Source: CAVVEQ01 sp963747315 (lineage in GTDB: Bacteria; Chloroflexota; Anaerolineae; Anaerolineales; Anaerolineaceae). From it: a DNA stretch of 64,000 nt. The notes beneath the pieces were generated by a model. That model ran no database searches. It was not told where the DNA came from and was given only the letters and a program-made list of their open reading frames with translations. Of the stretch, positions 16,250 through 23,807 are shown in pieces. Both the position numbers and the translations under genes were made by a program. Numbering within the stretch: the stretch's first letter is position 1; every line of letters starts with the position of its first letter. The stretch lies in the NCBI GenBank assembly GCA_963747315.1, contig CAVVEQ010000006.1, positions 1 through 64,000 of the forward strand. The letters are read 5' to 3'.

Positions 16250-17254
16250 ATGGGATTGAAAAGTGTGACGATCCCTTACCGCCAGGAAAACCACGGCAGC
16301 TTCGATGAAGAATGGCCGCTTCACCGAAAGATATCGGGGTGGTGGTATATCACCGGTTATTTTTCGGATCCAGCCACCCCCGACCAACTCTTCTCCTACC
16401 AGTTCACTGTGGTGAAACCACGGGTTTTCGGGTTCTCCCCCTGGATCCTGCAACTTGCGATCACCGATGTGCAGACCGGCAAACATGATTTCACCCAACG
16501 AATGACTCTTTCAGCGAAGGAGATTTACGTGACAGAGGACACTGTCCAGTACCTCTCTCTGGCTCACCTGAAGCGGGAAAATGACCGCATGGATTTGTCT
16601 GTCCGCGCTGATTCCTTCGATCTTGACCTGAGCCTGGAAAAAGGCAAAGGCGCATTCTGGCACGGGGATAATGGTGTTCTGGTGATGGGCGGCGTGGAGG
16701 ATCCAAAGCGACGCACCGTGTATTACTCCTACACCAACATGCCCACCACCGGTACCGCGACCCTGCGCGGTGATACCGGAAAATCGAGGTCCTTCACGGT
16801 CAAAGGCAAATCCTGGTTCGACCGGCAATGGGGACCGTACGCGCTCATTAAAGCAAACACGCATTGGGAGTGGTTTTCCCTGCGGTTCTTTGATAACGAG
16901 GAGGTGATGCTGTTTGCCTTTCCTCAATGCCCTTATTACGATGGCACGTACGTCACTAAAGATAAGGAGCGCCGCCTCGTCCGGGATTACACCTTGACAG
17001 CGAAAAGTTTCACCGAGGCGACGGGCATGAAATTCTCCAACCTGTGGGAACTGGTGATGCCCGGGGTAAAAGAGGAAAGGTACCAGATCCGCCCGCTCAC
17101 CGAAGGCCAGCTCAATCTCGCATATTTTGAGCTCCTTGCGGGAATTTACAACCCCGCCGGGAAACAAGTCGGATTGTGCATGGTGGAGCTCCTGCCGGGT
17201 GCCAGAAACCCGCAGAGCCGGATCAATTTCCTCAACCTATTCAAAAAAGTTTAG
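16250..17254 (+). CDS. CrtC/AttH-like lipocalin-fold protein
   Basis: A 334-residue protein with the two-lipocalin layout of carotenoid 1,2-hydratase (CrtC) and AttH. Recognisable blocks are GWWYITGYFSDP near residue 32, SYTNMPTTGTATL, VKGKSWFDRQWGP (the conserved WxDxQW-type signature) and HWEWFSLRFFDNEEVMLF. Family members hydrate carotenoids or act as terpenoid/steroid-type cyclising or isomerising enzymes. It is not anchored and has no signal peptide. AGGAGG touches ATG 16250 but is 7 bases before an in-frame TTG at 16256, so the real start may be TTG 16256. It forms an operon with the FAD enzyme. Confidence 0.7.
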   Translation: MGLKSVTIPYRQENHGSFDEEWPLHRKISGWWYITGYFSDPATPDQLFSYQFTVVKPRVFGFSPWILQLAITDVQTGKHDFTQRMTLSAKEIYVTEDTVQYLSLAHLKRENDRMDLSVRADSFDLDLSLEKGKGAFWHGDNGVLVMGGVEDPKRRTVYYSYTNMPTTGTATLRGDTGKSRSFTVKGKSWFDRQWGPYALIKANTHWEWFSLRFFDNEEVMLFAFPQCPYYDGTYVTKDKERRLVRDYTLTAKSFTEATGMKFSNLWELVMPGVKEERYQIRPLTEGQLNLAYFELLAGIYNPAGKQVGLCMVELLPGARNPQSRINFLNLFKKV

Positions 17255-17309
17255 CTATTGAAAACCAAAACTCAATAAGGTATGATGCCCAGCATTCAAA
17301 GGAACTGCC

Positions 17310-17549
17310 TTGTATACGCATTCTTCGAAAGCTGAACCCTATATCAAATACCACCGGGATGGAAGCGTCTGGGCAAAGGGTCAGATGCTGGATGGCGTAC
17401 AGGAGGGCTACTGGGAGTGGTTCCGCAAGGATGAGACGATCATGCGGTCAGGCAGTTTCCTCGAAGGGAAGCAGGTTGGTGAGTGGATAACCTATGACCG
17501 CGATGGAAGAGTTCACAAGGTAACGAAAATGAATACGAGCGGATCTTGA
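17310..17549 (+). CDS. Small MORN-like (YwqK-family) protein
   Basis: A 79-residue protein built of YwqK/MORN_2-type repeats: YIKYHRDGSVWAKGQMLDG, then YWEWFRKDETIMRSGSFLEG, then WITYDRDGRVHKVTKM. These short beta-hairpin repeats are found in many bacterial proteins annotated as YwqK-family antitoxins, although most have no proven toxin partner. The start is TTG at 17310 with AAAGGA six bases before it. It lies 55 bases after the CrtC-like gene. No toxin-like gene is adjacent. Confidence 0.65.
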   Translation: MYTHSSKAEPYIKYHRDGSVWAKGQMLDGVQEGYWEWFRKDETIMRSGSFLEGKQVGEWITYDRDGRVHKVTKMNTSGS

Positions 17550-17595
17550 ACTTCATCCCGTTCGATCGAATCTATAAATTTAAAGGATGGTCAAT

Positions 17596-17973
17596 ATGCA
17601 ATCAAATTCAAAAACACCCCTAACCATCGATGAATATATCGCTGGTTTTCCGGAAGAAATACAGGTGATCCTTCAGAAGATTCGCCAGGTCATAAAGGAA
17701 GCAGCACCGGAAGCCCAGGAAGCCATCTCCTACCAGATGCCGACCTTCAAAGTTGAAGGTAACCTGGTTCATTTTGCCGCATATCAAAACCACATCGGTT
17801 TTTACCCGGTCCCATCGGGAATTGAGAAATTCAAGGCAGAATTATCCATATATAAGCAGGGCAAGGGTTCGGTGCAGTTCCCCCTGGATCAACCCATCCC
17901 CTATGACCTTATTAGCCGAATCGTGAAATTCCGGGTGGAAGAAAATTTGAAGAAAGTCCGCAAGGGGAAATAG
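17596..17973 (+). CDS. DUF1801 (YdhG-like) domain protein
   Basis: A 125-residue single-domain protein. TIDEYIAGFPEEIQVILQKIRQVIKEAAPEAQEAISYQMPTF contains the family core (…P.A.E.I.YgmP.f), and HIGFYPVPSGIEKF plus KGSVQFPLDQPIPYDLI complete it. Relatives include the proposed iron chaperone Fra/YdhG, but function is not established. ATG 17596 is preferred over ATG 17587 because AAAGGA lies 8 bases before it. It is a free-standing gene, 46 bases after the YwqK-like one. Confidence 0.75.
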   Translation: MQSNSKTPLTIDEYIAGFPEEIQVILQKIRQVIKEAAPEAQEAISYQMPTFKVEGNLVHFAAYQNHIGFYPVPSGIEKFKAELSIYKQGKGSVQFPLDQPIPYDLISRIVKFRVEENLKKVRKGK

Positions 17974-18092
17974 ATAAGAAACTACCGGAAGGCAGTCTTA
18001 GGTAGCCCTCAAAGCAAAGGGGTGCTGAAACCTCGGATGCTTCAAAGTCGAGTGAGTGAATAATCATTGAAATTGCCATACAATGTTAGGTG

Positions 18093-19269
18093 CTATATAC
18101 CACGCGACGATTCCGGTAAGTTCTTGAGCCACTCCTCGATCAGGTCCAGGTACTCAGGCGTGTAAGGCCAGTCGCTCGCAAGAGTGAGCAATACCGGGTC
18201 TTTCGGTTCCAATTTTTCCAGGTCTTCGAAGGTTAATCCCTTTTCTGCCAATACCCGTTCAATTAGTTTGTCCCTCTTCGGAGATGCAACCGGTCTCCGA
18301 GGGAGCGAGGGTATGGTCAGCGCCCGGGATGACCTCGACCCGGTAGTTGGAGTTTCCCGCCTGTTCCAACGCATCCCGGTAGGCATGAGCGGCTCGGATT
18401 GAATCAACCTTGGTATCCCGTTCGCCCCAGATAGCCAACACTGGGATGCGGACCTGCTCGAATACATGGACAGGAGACCATGCCATTGAATCGGCATCGT
18501 TTGCCAGCCAGAACGCCTCGGATATCACTGTATTAGGTGCCGTCACCGACCCCAGGGCAGCCAGCTCATCCAGGATCTCCCGGTAGTGCAGATAGCCCTC
18601 GTATGTTTCGAAGGTCCGCGCCTCATTGAGCTCAGCGAGCAGGATATCCAATTGACCGGTAACCTCTTCCGGGACTCCTCCGCAGTAATGCTGCGCGACG
18701 GTCAGGAAAACAAATTCATCCTGTCCTGACATGCTCCCACAGCTTTGACAGATCATGAAAGCAACGTCGTCGCTTTCCATAAGCACGCGCGGCATCACCC
18801 AGCCTGCCATGCTGACTCCCCACATGCCAATCCGGTCTGGGTCGATGCCTGGAGAGGTTTTCATGGTCTTGATCGCGTCCAGGACGATCTGCGCATGCTG
18901 CTGAGTGCGCGAAGAACTGGAGGTCGTGTCCATCGATTCGCCAGCCCCTGGATTGTCCCAGGAAAAAACGGCGTAGCCGGCTTGTAGCATCCGCTCCATG
19001 ATCGGCAGGTACATTCCAAACATTGTTCGGTTCGCGTTTGGCGCGTCGCCATGCACAAAAATAACCAGCGGAAAAGGACCAGTTCCGCCAGGCGTGCGTA
19101 GATCGCCAACAAGGGTGAAATCCCCGGACTGGAAGGTGATCTCCTCGATCCTTGCCGGTTGAGGTGGCTTTGTGCAAGCAGGGAGGAGCAGGGCGACAAC
19201 GAGGAAGAGGAAGATCAGTTTGCGAGTCCCAATGGTTTTAACTTTTCTTTCCAGGGTTTTAGAGTTCAT
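18093..19269 (-). pseudogene. Alpha/beta-hydrolase lipoprotein, frameshifted near the C-terminus
   Basis: The N-terminus is a lipoprotein signal: charged MNSKTLERKVK, a hydrophobic LIFLFLVVALLLPAC stretch with the lipobox cysteine, then a short linker. The mature part is a dienelactone-hydrolase/BAAT-like alpha/beta hydrolase: VIFVHGDAPNANR (oxyanion region), WGVSMAGWVMPR (nucleophile elbow GVSMAG), IPVLAIWGERDTKVD (acid Asp) and VIPGADHTLA (His). Near 18290 the frame changes; the correct continuation reads RDKLIERVLAEKGLTFEDLEKL and ends LPESSRGI at 18093. Expected length is about 390 residues. It is likely a surface-exposed esterase or peptidase. AGGAGAT precedes the ATG. Confidence 0.8.
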
Positions 19270-19527
19270 TTTAATCTCCTAACCAAAAACATTTAATATC
19301 GAAAAATCAACTTCATTACACTGTCGCTTTCGGATTGAATTTTGAAAAGGTCAATATTAATTCCATCTTTAACCGCTCAGCCTTTGATCTTCATTTTCTT
19401 ACTGAATATACGATTAGGAATCGTGAATGGTTGTTGTTCAATCGTACAGTTTTTCATTCTCAACCCGTACAGAATTCACTATATTTTTTCCTAACAGATA
19501 CCTTTACAAATGGAAGAAAGCGGCGGA

Positions 19528-19650
19528 TAAAAAACCACCATTGGGTGGTTCTTGGTGCCCCTCGCGATTTTTGCATACCAGCAGGGTGCAGGGGGACTCG
19601 AATATCGTCCCCATTCGGGGACTCATATTATGCTATGTCAAATTTCGATG
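19528..19650 (-). ncRNA. Possible structured transcript ending in a terminator
   Basis: The stretch 19270-19667 has no credible gene. Within it, on the minus strand, a perfect hairpin GTCCCC-GAAT-GGGGAC (19622-19607) is followed downstream by a rho-independent terminator, AACCACC-CAAT-GGTGGTT (19550-19533) plus six U. The segment could be a small RNA, or read-through from the tRNA. There is no match to a known RNA that I recognise. Confidence 0.25.
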
Positions 19651-19667
19651 GTTATATCTTGTTGAAA

Positions 19668-19695
19668 ATAAAAAAAACCCGCATAAACTGCGGGT
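19668..19695 (-). terminator. Terminator after tRNA-Glu
   Basis: On the minus strand ACCCGCA (19695-19689) pairs with TGCGGGT (19683-19677) around five bases, followed by a run of about ten U. It starts four bases after the tRNA 3' end. Confidence 0.85.
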
Positions 19696-19698
19696 GTG

Positions 19699-19770
19699 TG
19701 CCCCCAAGGAGACTCGAACTCCTGTTATGGCCTTGAAAGGGCCGTGTCCTAACCACTAGACCATGGGGGC
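19699..19770 (-). tRNA. tRNA-Glu (anticodon TTC)
   Basis: Reading the minus strand, the acceptor arm GCCCCCA pairs with TGGGGGC, the D-arm contains GTCTAGTGGTTAGGAC, the anticodon arm is CGGCC-CTTTCAA-GGCC with anticodon TTC, and the T-arm contains GGAGTTCGAGTCTCC. The 3' CCA is not encoded. It is a stand-alone gene with its own terminator. Six-frame reading across it yields the typical spurious peptide ETRTPV. Confidence 0.97.
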
Positions 19771-19814
19771 AACGCGAGGAATTTTACCGTACCTCTCCGC
19801 TCCGGTCAAGAATA

Positions 19815-20444
19815 TCACGCCGGATCTTTCGGCATGCGTTCAACTGCGAAGGATTCCATTCTCTCAACCGCATATGGCTGGAGCATCGCCTGCAGGATGG
19901 CTAGATCCCTGCCCTCGATCCACCGCCAGCAGGTCTTCGTATCCAGTATCACCGGCATGCGGGGATGCACTTGTGCGACCAGCGAATTGGCTTCGGTGGT
20001 GATGATCGTGCAAGTCTTGAGTTCATCTCCTTCCGGAGATCGCCAGAGCTCCCACAACCCCGCGAAGGCAAAGGGTTTTTTCTCCAGCAGCTGAAACCGG
20101 AATGGACGCGAAGGTCCGCGCTCCTGTTTCTGCCATTCGTAGAACCCATCAGCCGGGATCAGGCACCGGCGCCGGGCAAATGCCGTTCGGAACGAAGGTT
20201 TTTCCTGGATCGTTTCGGCGCGGGCGTTAAAAAGCTTGCTGCCGATGCTGATATCCTTCGCCCAGGAGGGGATCAGACCCCAACGCATATATTCGATCTT
20301 GCGATTATCGGCAAATGCAAGCACCGCCACCGGTTGGGTGGGGGCGATATTCTCGCGCAGCACCCAATCGCCGGGTGCTTCACTCAGGTCAAAGGCTTCC
20401 TGCAGTTCCACGGGCTCCACGCCCAGGGTGAACCTTCCGCACAT
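19815..20444 (-). CDS. SOS-response-associated peptidase (SRAP/YedK/HMCES family)
   Basis: A 209-residue SRAP protein. The initiator Met is followed by the catalytic Cys2 (MCGRFTL), which forms a covalent thiazolidine link to abasic sites in single-stranded DNA and shields them. Other conserved elements are NIAPTQPVAVLA (Asn), MRWGLIPSWAKD, FNARAETIQEKPSFR, RRCLIPADGFYEW (Glu) and the HPRMPVIL motif (His). All catalytic residues are present. The start is unambiguous because Cys2 must follow Met1, and AAGGAG precedes it. It is divergent from the formiminotransferase gene. Confidence 0.95.
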   Translation of the reverse strand: MCGRFTLGVEPVELQEAFDLSEAPGDWVLRENIAPTQPVAVLAFADNRKIEYMRWGLIPSWAKDISIGSKLFNARAETIQEKPSFRTAFARRRCLIPADGFYEWQKQERGPSRPFRFQLLEKKPFAFAGLWELWRSPEGDELKTCTIITTEANSLVAQVHPRMPVILDTKTCWRWIEGRDLAILQAMLQPYAVERMESFAVERMPKDPA

Positions 20445-20480
20445 GGCTTGCTCCTTCCCACAATCAAAAACTTGCAAGGT

Positions 20481-20486
20481 TATAAT
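20481..20486 (+). promoter_or_regulatory. Candidate -10 box of the formiminotransferase operon
   Basis: TATAAT lies 28 bases before the ATG of the bifunctional folate gene, in the 69-base divergent gap with the SRAP gene. No strong -35 element is seen. Confidence 0.4.
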
Positions 20487-20513
20487 ACCACTATCCAAAT
20501 CTCCGAGGACCAT

Positions 20514-22061
20514 ATGCCCGCACCCCTGGTTGAATGCATTCCCAATTTCAGTGAAGCCCGCCGCCCCGAGTTGGTGGAGGCGATCCTTGGCTCCATCCGC
20601 CAGGTTCCGGGTGTACGCGTGCTCGACCACCACTCCGATCTCGATCACAACCGTACCGTGGTCACGTATGTCGGCGCGCCTGCTGCCGTTGAGGAAGCCG
20701 CATTCCAGGCGATCCGCACCGCCTCGGAACGCATCAACCTGGAAGAACACACCGGTGCGCATCCGCGCATCGGCGCAACGGATGTTGTCCCTTTCGTACC
20801 CATCGCCGGGGTGACCATGAAGGAGTGTGTGGAAATGGCCCGCCGCCTGGGGAAACGCGTGGGTGAGGATTTACAGATCCCTGTTTACTTGTATGAAGAA
20901 GCCGCCGCCCGCCCGGAGCGGCAGAACCTGGAGAACATCCGCAAGGGACAATACGAAGGTTTGAAGGCTGAGATCGAAACCGATCCCGCCAGAACACCCG
21001 ATTTCGGGCCTGCGAAACTGGGCGCCGCCGGCGCAACCGTGATTGGCGCGCGCCAGCCGCTGATCGCCTTCAACGTCTATCTCACAACAGATGAGGTGCC
21101 TATCGCCCAGAAGATCGCCCGCGCCATCCGCCAGTCCTCGGGAGGGATGCGCTATTTGAAAGCCATGGGTCTCCTGGTGGACAGGCGCGCGCAAGTTTCA
21201 ATGAACCTGACCAATTTCCGCCAAACCCCCATCGCGCGGGTAGTGGAGATGGTCCGCAGGGAAGCTGCACGTTACGGGGTAAACATCCATCACACGGAGC
21301 TGGTTGGACTCGCCCCGCAGGAATCATTGATTGATGCGGCGGTCTGGTACCTGCAGCTGGACCAGTTCGAACCGGAGCAGATCCTGGAAACGAAGTTATT
21401 CACAACCCAGGCGGATTCCGATGGACACAATCAGGTAGTGTTACCCTCCTTTATTGATCGCCTGGCCGCGGGAACCCCCACCCCCGGCGGCGGGTCTGCC
21501 TCGGCGCACACCGGTGCGGAAGCAGCCGCCCTGGCAGCCATGGTGGCCCGCCTGACTGTGGGGAAGAAGAAATACGCTGCCGTTGAACCGCAAATGTGGG
21601 AGGTCATCTCCAAAGCGGATTCTCTCCGCGCGGAGCTTGCCTCATGTGTGGTGGAGGATTCGGCTGCCTTCGACGATCTGATGGCTGCCATGCGGTTGCC
21701 GAAAGATTCGGAAGAACAAATCTCCATCCGCGCGGAAGCCGTCGAAGATGCCACCCTCAAAGCCATTAAAATCCCCGCCCGGGTTGCCCGCCTCTCCCTG
21801 GAAGCAATGAAGCTCTGCATGCAGGTCTGCTGTGAGGGGAACCTGAACGCGATATCGGATGGCGCCACAGGGGCTGCACTCGCCCAGGCCGCCATCACCG
21901 GCGCGGGATACAACATCCGCATCAACTGCCAGGGATTGCAGGACCAGCAGCGAGCCGATGCGTTCATTTCCGACCTTCAAGCGATCCAGGCACAAGCCGC
22001 CGAGTTCCAAACCTCCATCCAAAAGGTCCTTAGCGAGCGCGGGGGATTCGACCTCGCATGA
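20514..22061 (+). CDS. ftcD: Bifunctional glutamate formimidoyltransferase / formimidoyltetrahydrofolate cyclodeaminase
   Basis: A 515-residue two-domain enzyme. Residues 1-300 are the formiminotransferase domain (LVECIPNFSEARRPELVEAI, DHNRTVVTYVG, EEHTGAHPRIGATDVVPF, the folate-binding core, and NVYLTTDEV). Residues about 320-510 are the cyclodeaminase domain (SFIDRLAAGTPTPGGGSASA, the GGGS motif, then NLNAISDGATGAALAQAAI). It transfers the formimino group from formiminoglutamate to tetrahydrofolate and converts it to methenyl-THF, the last steps of histidine degradation or formimino-based purine fermentation. No hut genes adjoin it here. Its last bases overlap the M23 start (ATGA). Confidence 0.95.
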   Translation: MPAPLVECIPNFSEARRPELVEAILGSIRQVPGVRVLDHHSDLDHNRTVVTYVGAPAAVEEAAFQAIRTASERINLEEHTGAHPRIGATDVVPFVPIAGVTMKECVEMARRLGKRVGEDLQIPVYLYEEAAARPERQNLENIRKGQYEGLKAEIETDPARTPDFGPAKLGAAGATVIGARQPLIAFNVYLTTDEVPIAQKIARAIRQSSGGMRYLKAMGLLVDRRAQVSMNLTNFRQTPIARVVEMVRREAARYGVNIHHTELVGLAPQESLIDAAVWYLQLDQFEPEQILETKLFTTQADSDGHNQVVLPSFIDRLAAGTPTPGGGSASAHTGAEAAALAAMVARLTVGKKKYAAVEPQMWEVISKADSLRAELASCVVEDSAAFDDLMAAMRLPKDSEEQISIRAEAVEDATLKAIKIPARVARLSLEAMKLCMQVCCEGNLNAISDGATGAALAQAAITGAGYNIRINCQGLQDQQRADAFISDLQAIQAQAAEFQTSIQKVLSERGGFDLA

Positions 22062-23053
22062 AAATCGTTTCTCACCAGTATCCTTTCCTTTTCGCGTTCA
22101 CTATGCTTATCCTCTATGCCTGCGCGCCTGTTTCGGACTCGCCCGCCAGTATCAACCCATTTGATACCAACACGCCGTTGCCTCTCGCGTATGAATCCCC
22201 TGCCCCAATCCCGAGCTCCATCCCTAAGCCGACCTCTGCCCCCAAACAGGAGATTGAATGCCAACCAGATTTTTGCATCCGCACAAGCAATTTTTCCCTT
22301 GCACGCCCCATCCTTCCTCCGGGCAATAACCGCTCTGAAGCGCAGTACCCCTTCGGTGGCACGCAAGGTGGTGCTCGCGATGTCCATCACGGGATAGAGT
22401 TCAACAACCCCATTGGGACCCCCGTGCATGCCGCCGCGGATGGCGTGGTTATCTTCGCAAGCAGCGATGACAGCGAGATCTTTGGACCTTTCGCCGGGTA
22501 TTATGGCAACTTGGTGATCATTGAGCACCACCTGCCTGGAGAGGTGGAACCCCTTTTCACACTCTACGGGCATCTTTCTGAAGTGAGCGTGGTTGCCGGG
22601 GAGCACGTCCAGCGCGGCGAAATGATCGGCGCAGTCGGGAAAACCGGAGTAGCAATCGGTTCCCACCTTCATTTTGAAGTACGCGAGTATCGCAACGATT
22701 ATGCGAGCGCGGTCAACCCGGAGCTCTATTTTGCCCCTTTGCCAGAACCATCCAGTGGCACACCAACCGGTATCCTGGTCGGGCGGATCGAGAGTGAGCA
22801 GGGTGAGCCGCTGAGTGTTGCGCTCGCCGTGCAGCGTATCACTTCTGATTCTTCAGAAGGCAGCATTTGGTACCCCGAGCTCTACGGCAACGGCGCGAAA
22901 GGAAGCGCCACTTTTGATGAGAATTTCATGCTGGCAGGACTGCCGGAAGGACATTACCGCCTGGCGTTCATCGCCTACAACCGCGTGTTCGAAAGGTTCG
23001 TACAGGTATTACCCGGGCGAATCACCAATCTGGTGATCACCGCGAAACCCTAA
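22058..23053 (+). CDS. M23-family (LytM-like) metallopeptidase lipoprotein
   Basis: A 331-residue exported protein. The N-terminus has a hydrophobic FLFAFTMLILYAC stretch with a lipobox cysteine, then a Pro/Ser-rich linker. The M23 domain spans about residues 100-230: HHGIEFNNPIGTPVHAAADG, LFTLYGHLSEVSV, and GSHLHFEVR with the HxH zinc ligands. The first ligand pair is normally HxxxD; here it reads H-H-G-I-E, so Glu replaces the zinc-binding Asp. The last 90 residues form a beta-rich (carboxypeptidase regulatory-like) domain. It probably cleaves or binds cell-wall peptides. It overlaps the upstream gene by four bases. Confidence 0.85.
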   Translation: MKIVSHQYPFLFAFTMLILYACAPVSDSPASINPFDTNTPLPLAYESPAPIPSSIPKPTSAPKQEIECQPDFCIRTSNFSLARPILPPGNNRSEAQYPFGGTQGGARDVHHGIEFNNPIGTPVHAAADGVVIFASSDDSEIFGPFAGYYGNLVIIEHHLPGEVEPLFTLYGHLSEVSVVAGEHVQRGEMIGAVGKTGVAIGSHLHFEVREYRNDYASAVNPELYFAPLPEPSSGTPTGILVGRIESEQGEPLSVALAVQRITSDSSEGSIWYPELYGNGAKGSATFDENFMLAGLPEGHYRLAFIAYNRVFERFVQVLPGRITNLVITAKP

Positions 23054-23074
23054 TCTTTTTTGGAGGATATCCCG

Positions 23075-23629
23075 ATGGGACTGAAATCAGACGGCTGGAT
23101 CCGCAGGATGGCGCTGGAGCAAAAAATGATCGAACCTTTCACAGACGGGCAGAAACGCGACGGGGTGATCTCCTACGGGCTTTCCTCATACGGTTACGAT
23201 ATCCGCGTGGCGGATGAATACAAGATCTTCACCAACGTCTATTCCGCGGTGGTGGACCCGAAGGACTTCGATACCCGCTCAATGGTGGATTTCAAGGGCG
23301 ATATCTGCGTCATCCCGCCCAACTCCTTTGCCCTGGCGCGCACGGTGGAGTATTTCCGCATCCCGCGCTCGGTGCTGACCATCTGCCTGGGCAAGAGCAC
23401 CTACGCCCGCTGCGGGATCATCGTCAACGTGACCCCCTTCGAACCGGAATGGGAGGGCTTTGTGACCTTGGAGATCTCCAACACCACCCCCCTGCCCGCC
23501 CGCATCTATTCCAACGAAGGCATCGCCCAGGTGCTGTTCTTCGAAGGCGACGAACCCTGCGAGGTTTCCTACGCGGATAAGAAGGGCAAGTACCAGAAAC
23601 AGCAGGGGGTCATGCTGCCGAAATTGTAA
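23075..23629 (+). CDS. dcd: dCTP deaminase
   Basis: A 184-residue homotrimeric pyrimidine enzyme that deaminates dCTP to dUTP (some forms go on to dUMP). Signature blocks are YGLSSYGYDIRVADEYKIF, the active-site region RSVLTICLGKSTYARCGI with Ser/Arg, and VTPFEPEWEGFVTLEISN carrying the catalytic Glu. The C-terminus GKYQKQQGVMLPKL is the typical lid. TGGAGGA precedes ATG 23075. It lies 21 bases after the M23 gene in the same orientation. Confidence 0.97.
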   Translation: MGLKSDGWIRRMALEQKMIEPFTDGQKRDGVISYGLSSYGYDIRVADEYKIFTNVYSAVVDPKDFDTRSMVDFKGDICVIPPNSFALARTVEYFRIPRSVLTICLGKSTYARCGIIVNVTPFEPEWEGFVTLEISNTTPLPARIYSNEGIAQVLFFEGDEPCEVSYADKKGKYQKQQGVMLPKL

Positions 23630-23635
23630 ACATTA

Positions 23636-23742
23636 CAGTTATCCTACGCCGTCTCCCCACCCCCTTGTATAAATTTTTTCTCTCCCTATAATGGATGTAT
23701 CTCTGGTTGTCTGATCAAAAACCCCGGGGAAAGGGGGTGGTG
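23636..23742 (+). promoter_or_regulatory. Promoter and conserved leader of the first beta-helix gene
   Basis: The element CAGTTATCCTACG (23636-23648) is followed by -35 TTGTAT (23665-23670), a 16-base spacer and -10 TATAAT (23687-23692) in the context CTATAATGGATGT. Downstream, TTGTCTG and a CCCC...GGGGGTGGTG element (ending 23741) that can form a short hairpin are shared, in the same order and near-identical spacing, with the second beta-helix gene. The remaining leader up to 23807 is AT-rich and ends in GAGGAGGAG. Confidence 0.7.
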
Positions 23743-23807
23743 GGATCGCGTTTTAGAGCAACAAGTTCCAAAAAACACTCATTCATAAATAATTGAGGAG
23801 GAGTACC

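Noticed and set aside
19555..19630. tRNA-like pieces (TTCGAGTCCCC)
   Set aside because: No acceptor, D- or anticodon arm can be folded; only a simple GTCCCC hairpin is present.
19427..19759. 110-codon open frame ending APKETRTPV...
   Set aside because: This peptide is the usual artefact of reading through the tRNA-Glu gene on the other strand.
19965..20513. N-terminal extension of ftcD by 180 codons
   Set aside because: The extra frame covers the SRAP gene on the opposite strand and the shared promoter; ATG 20514 fits the family start.
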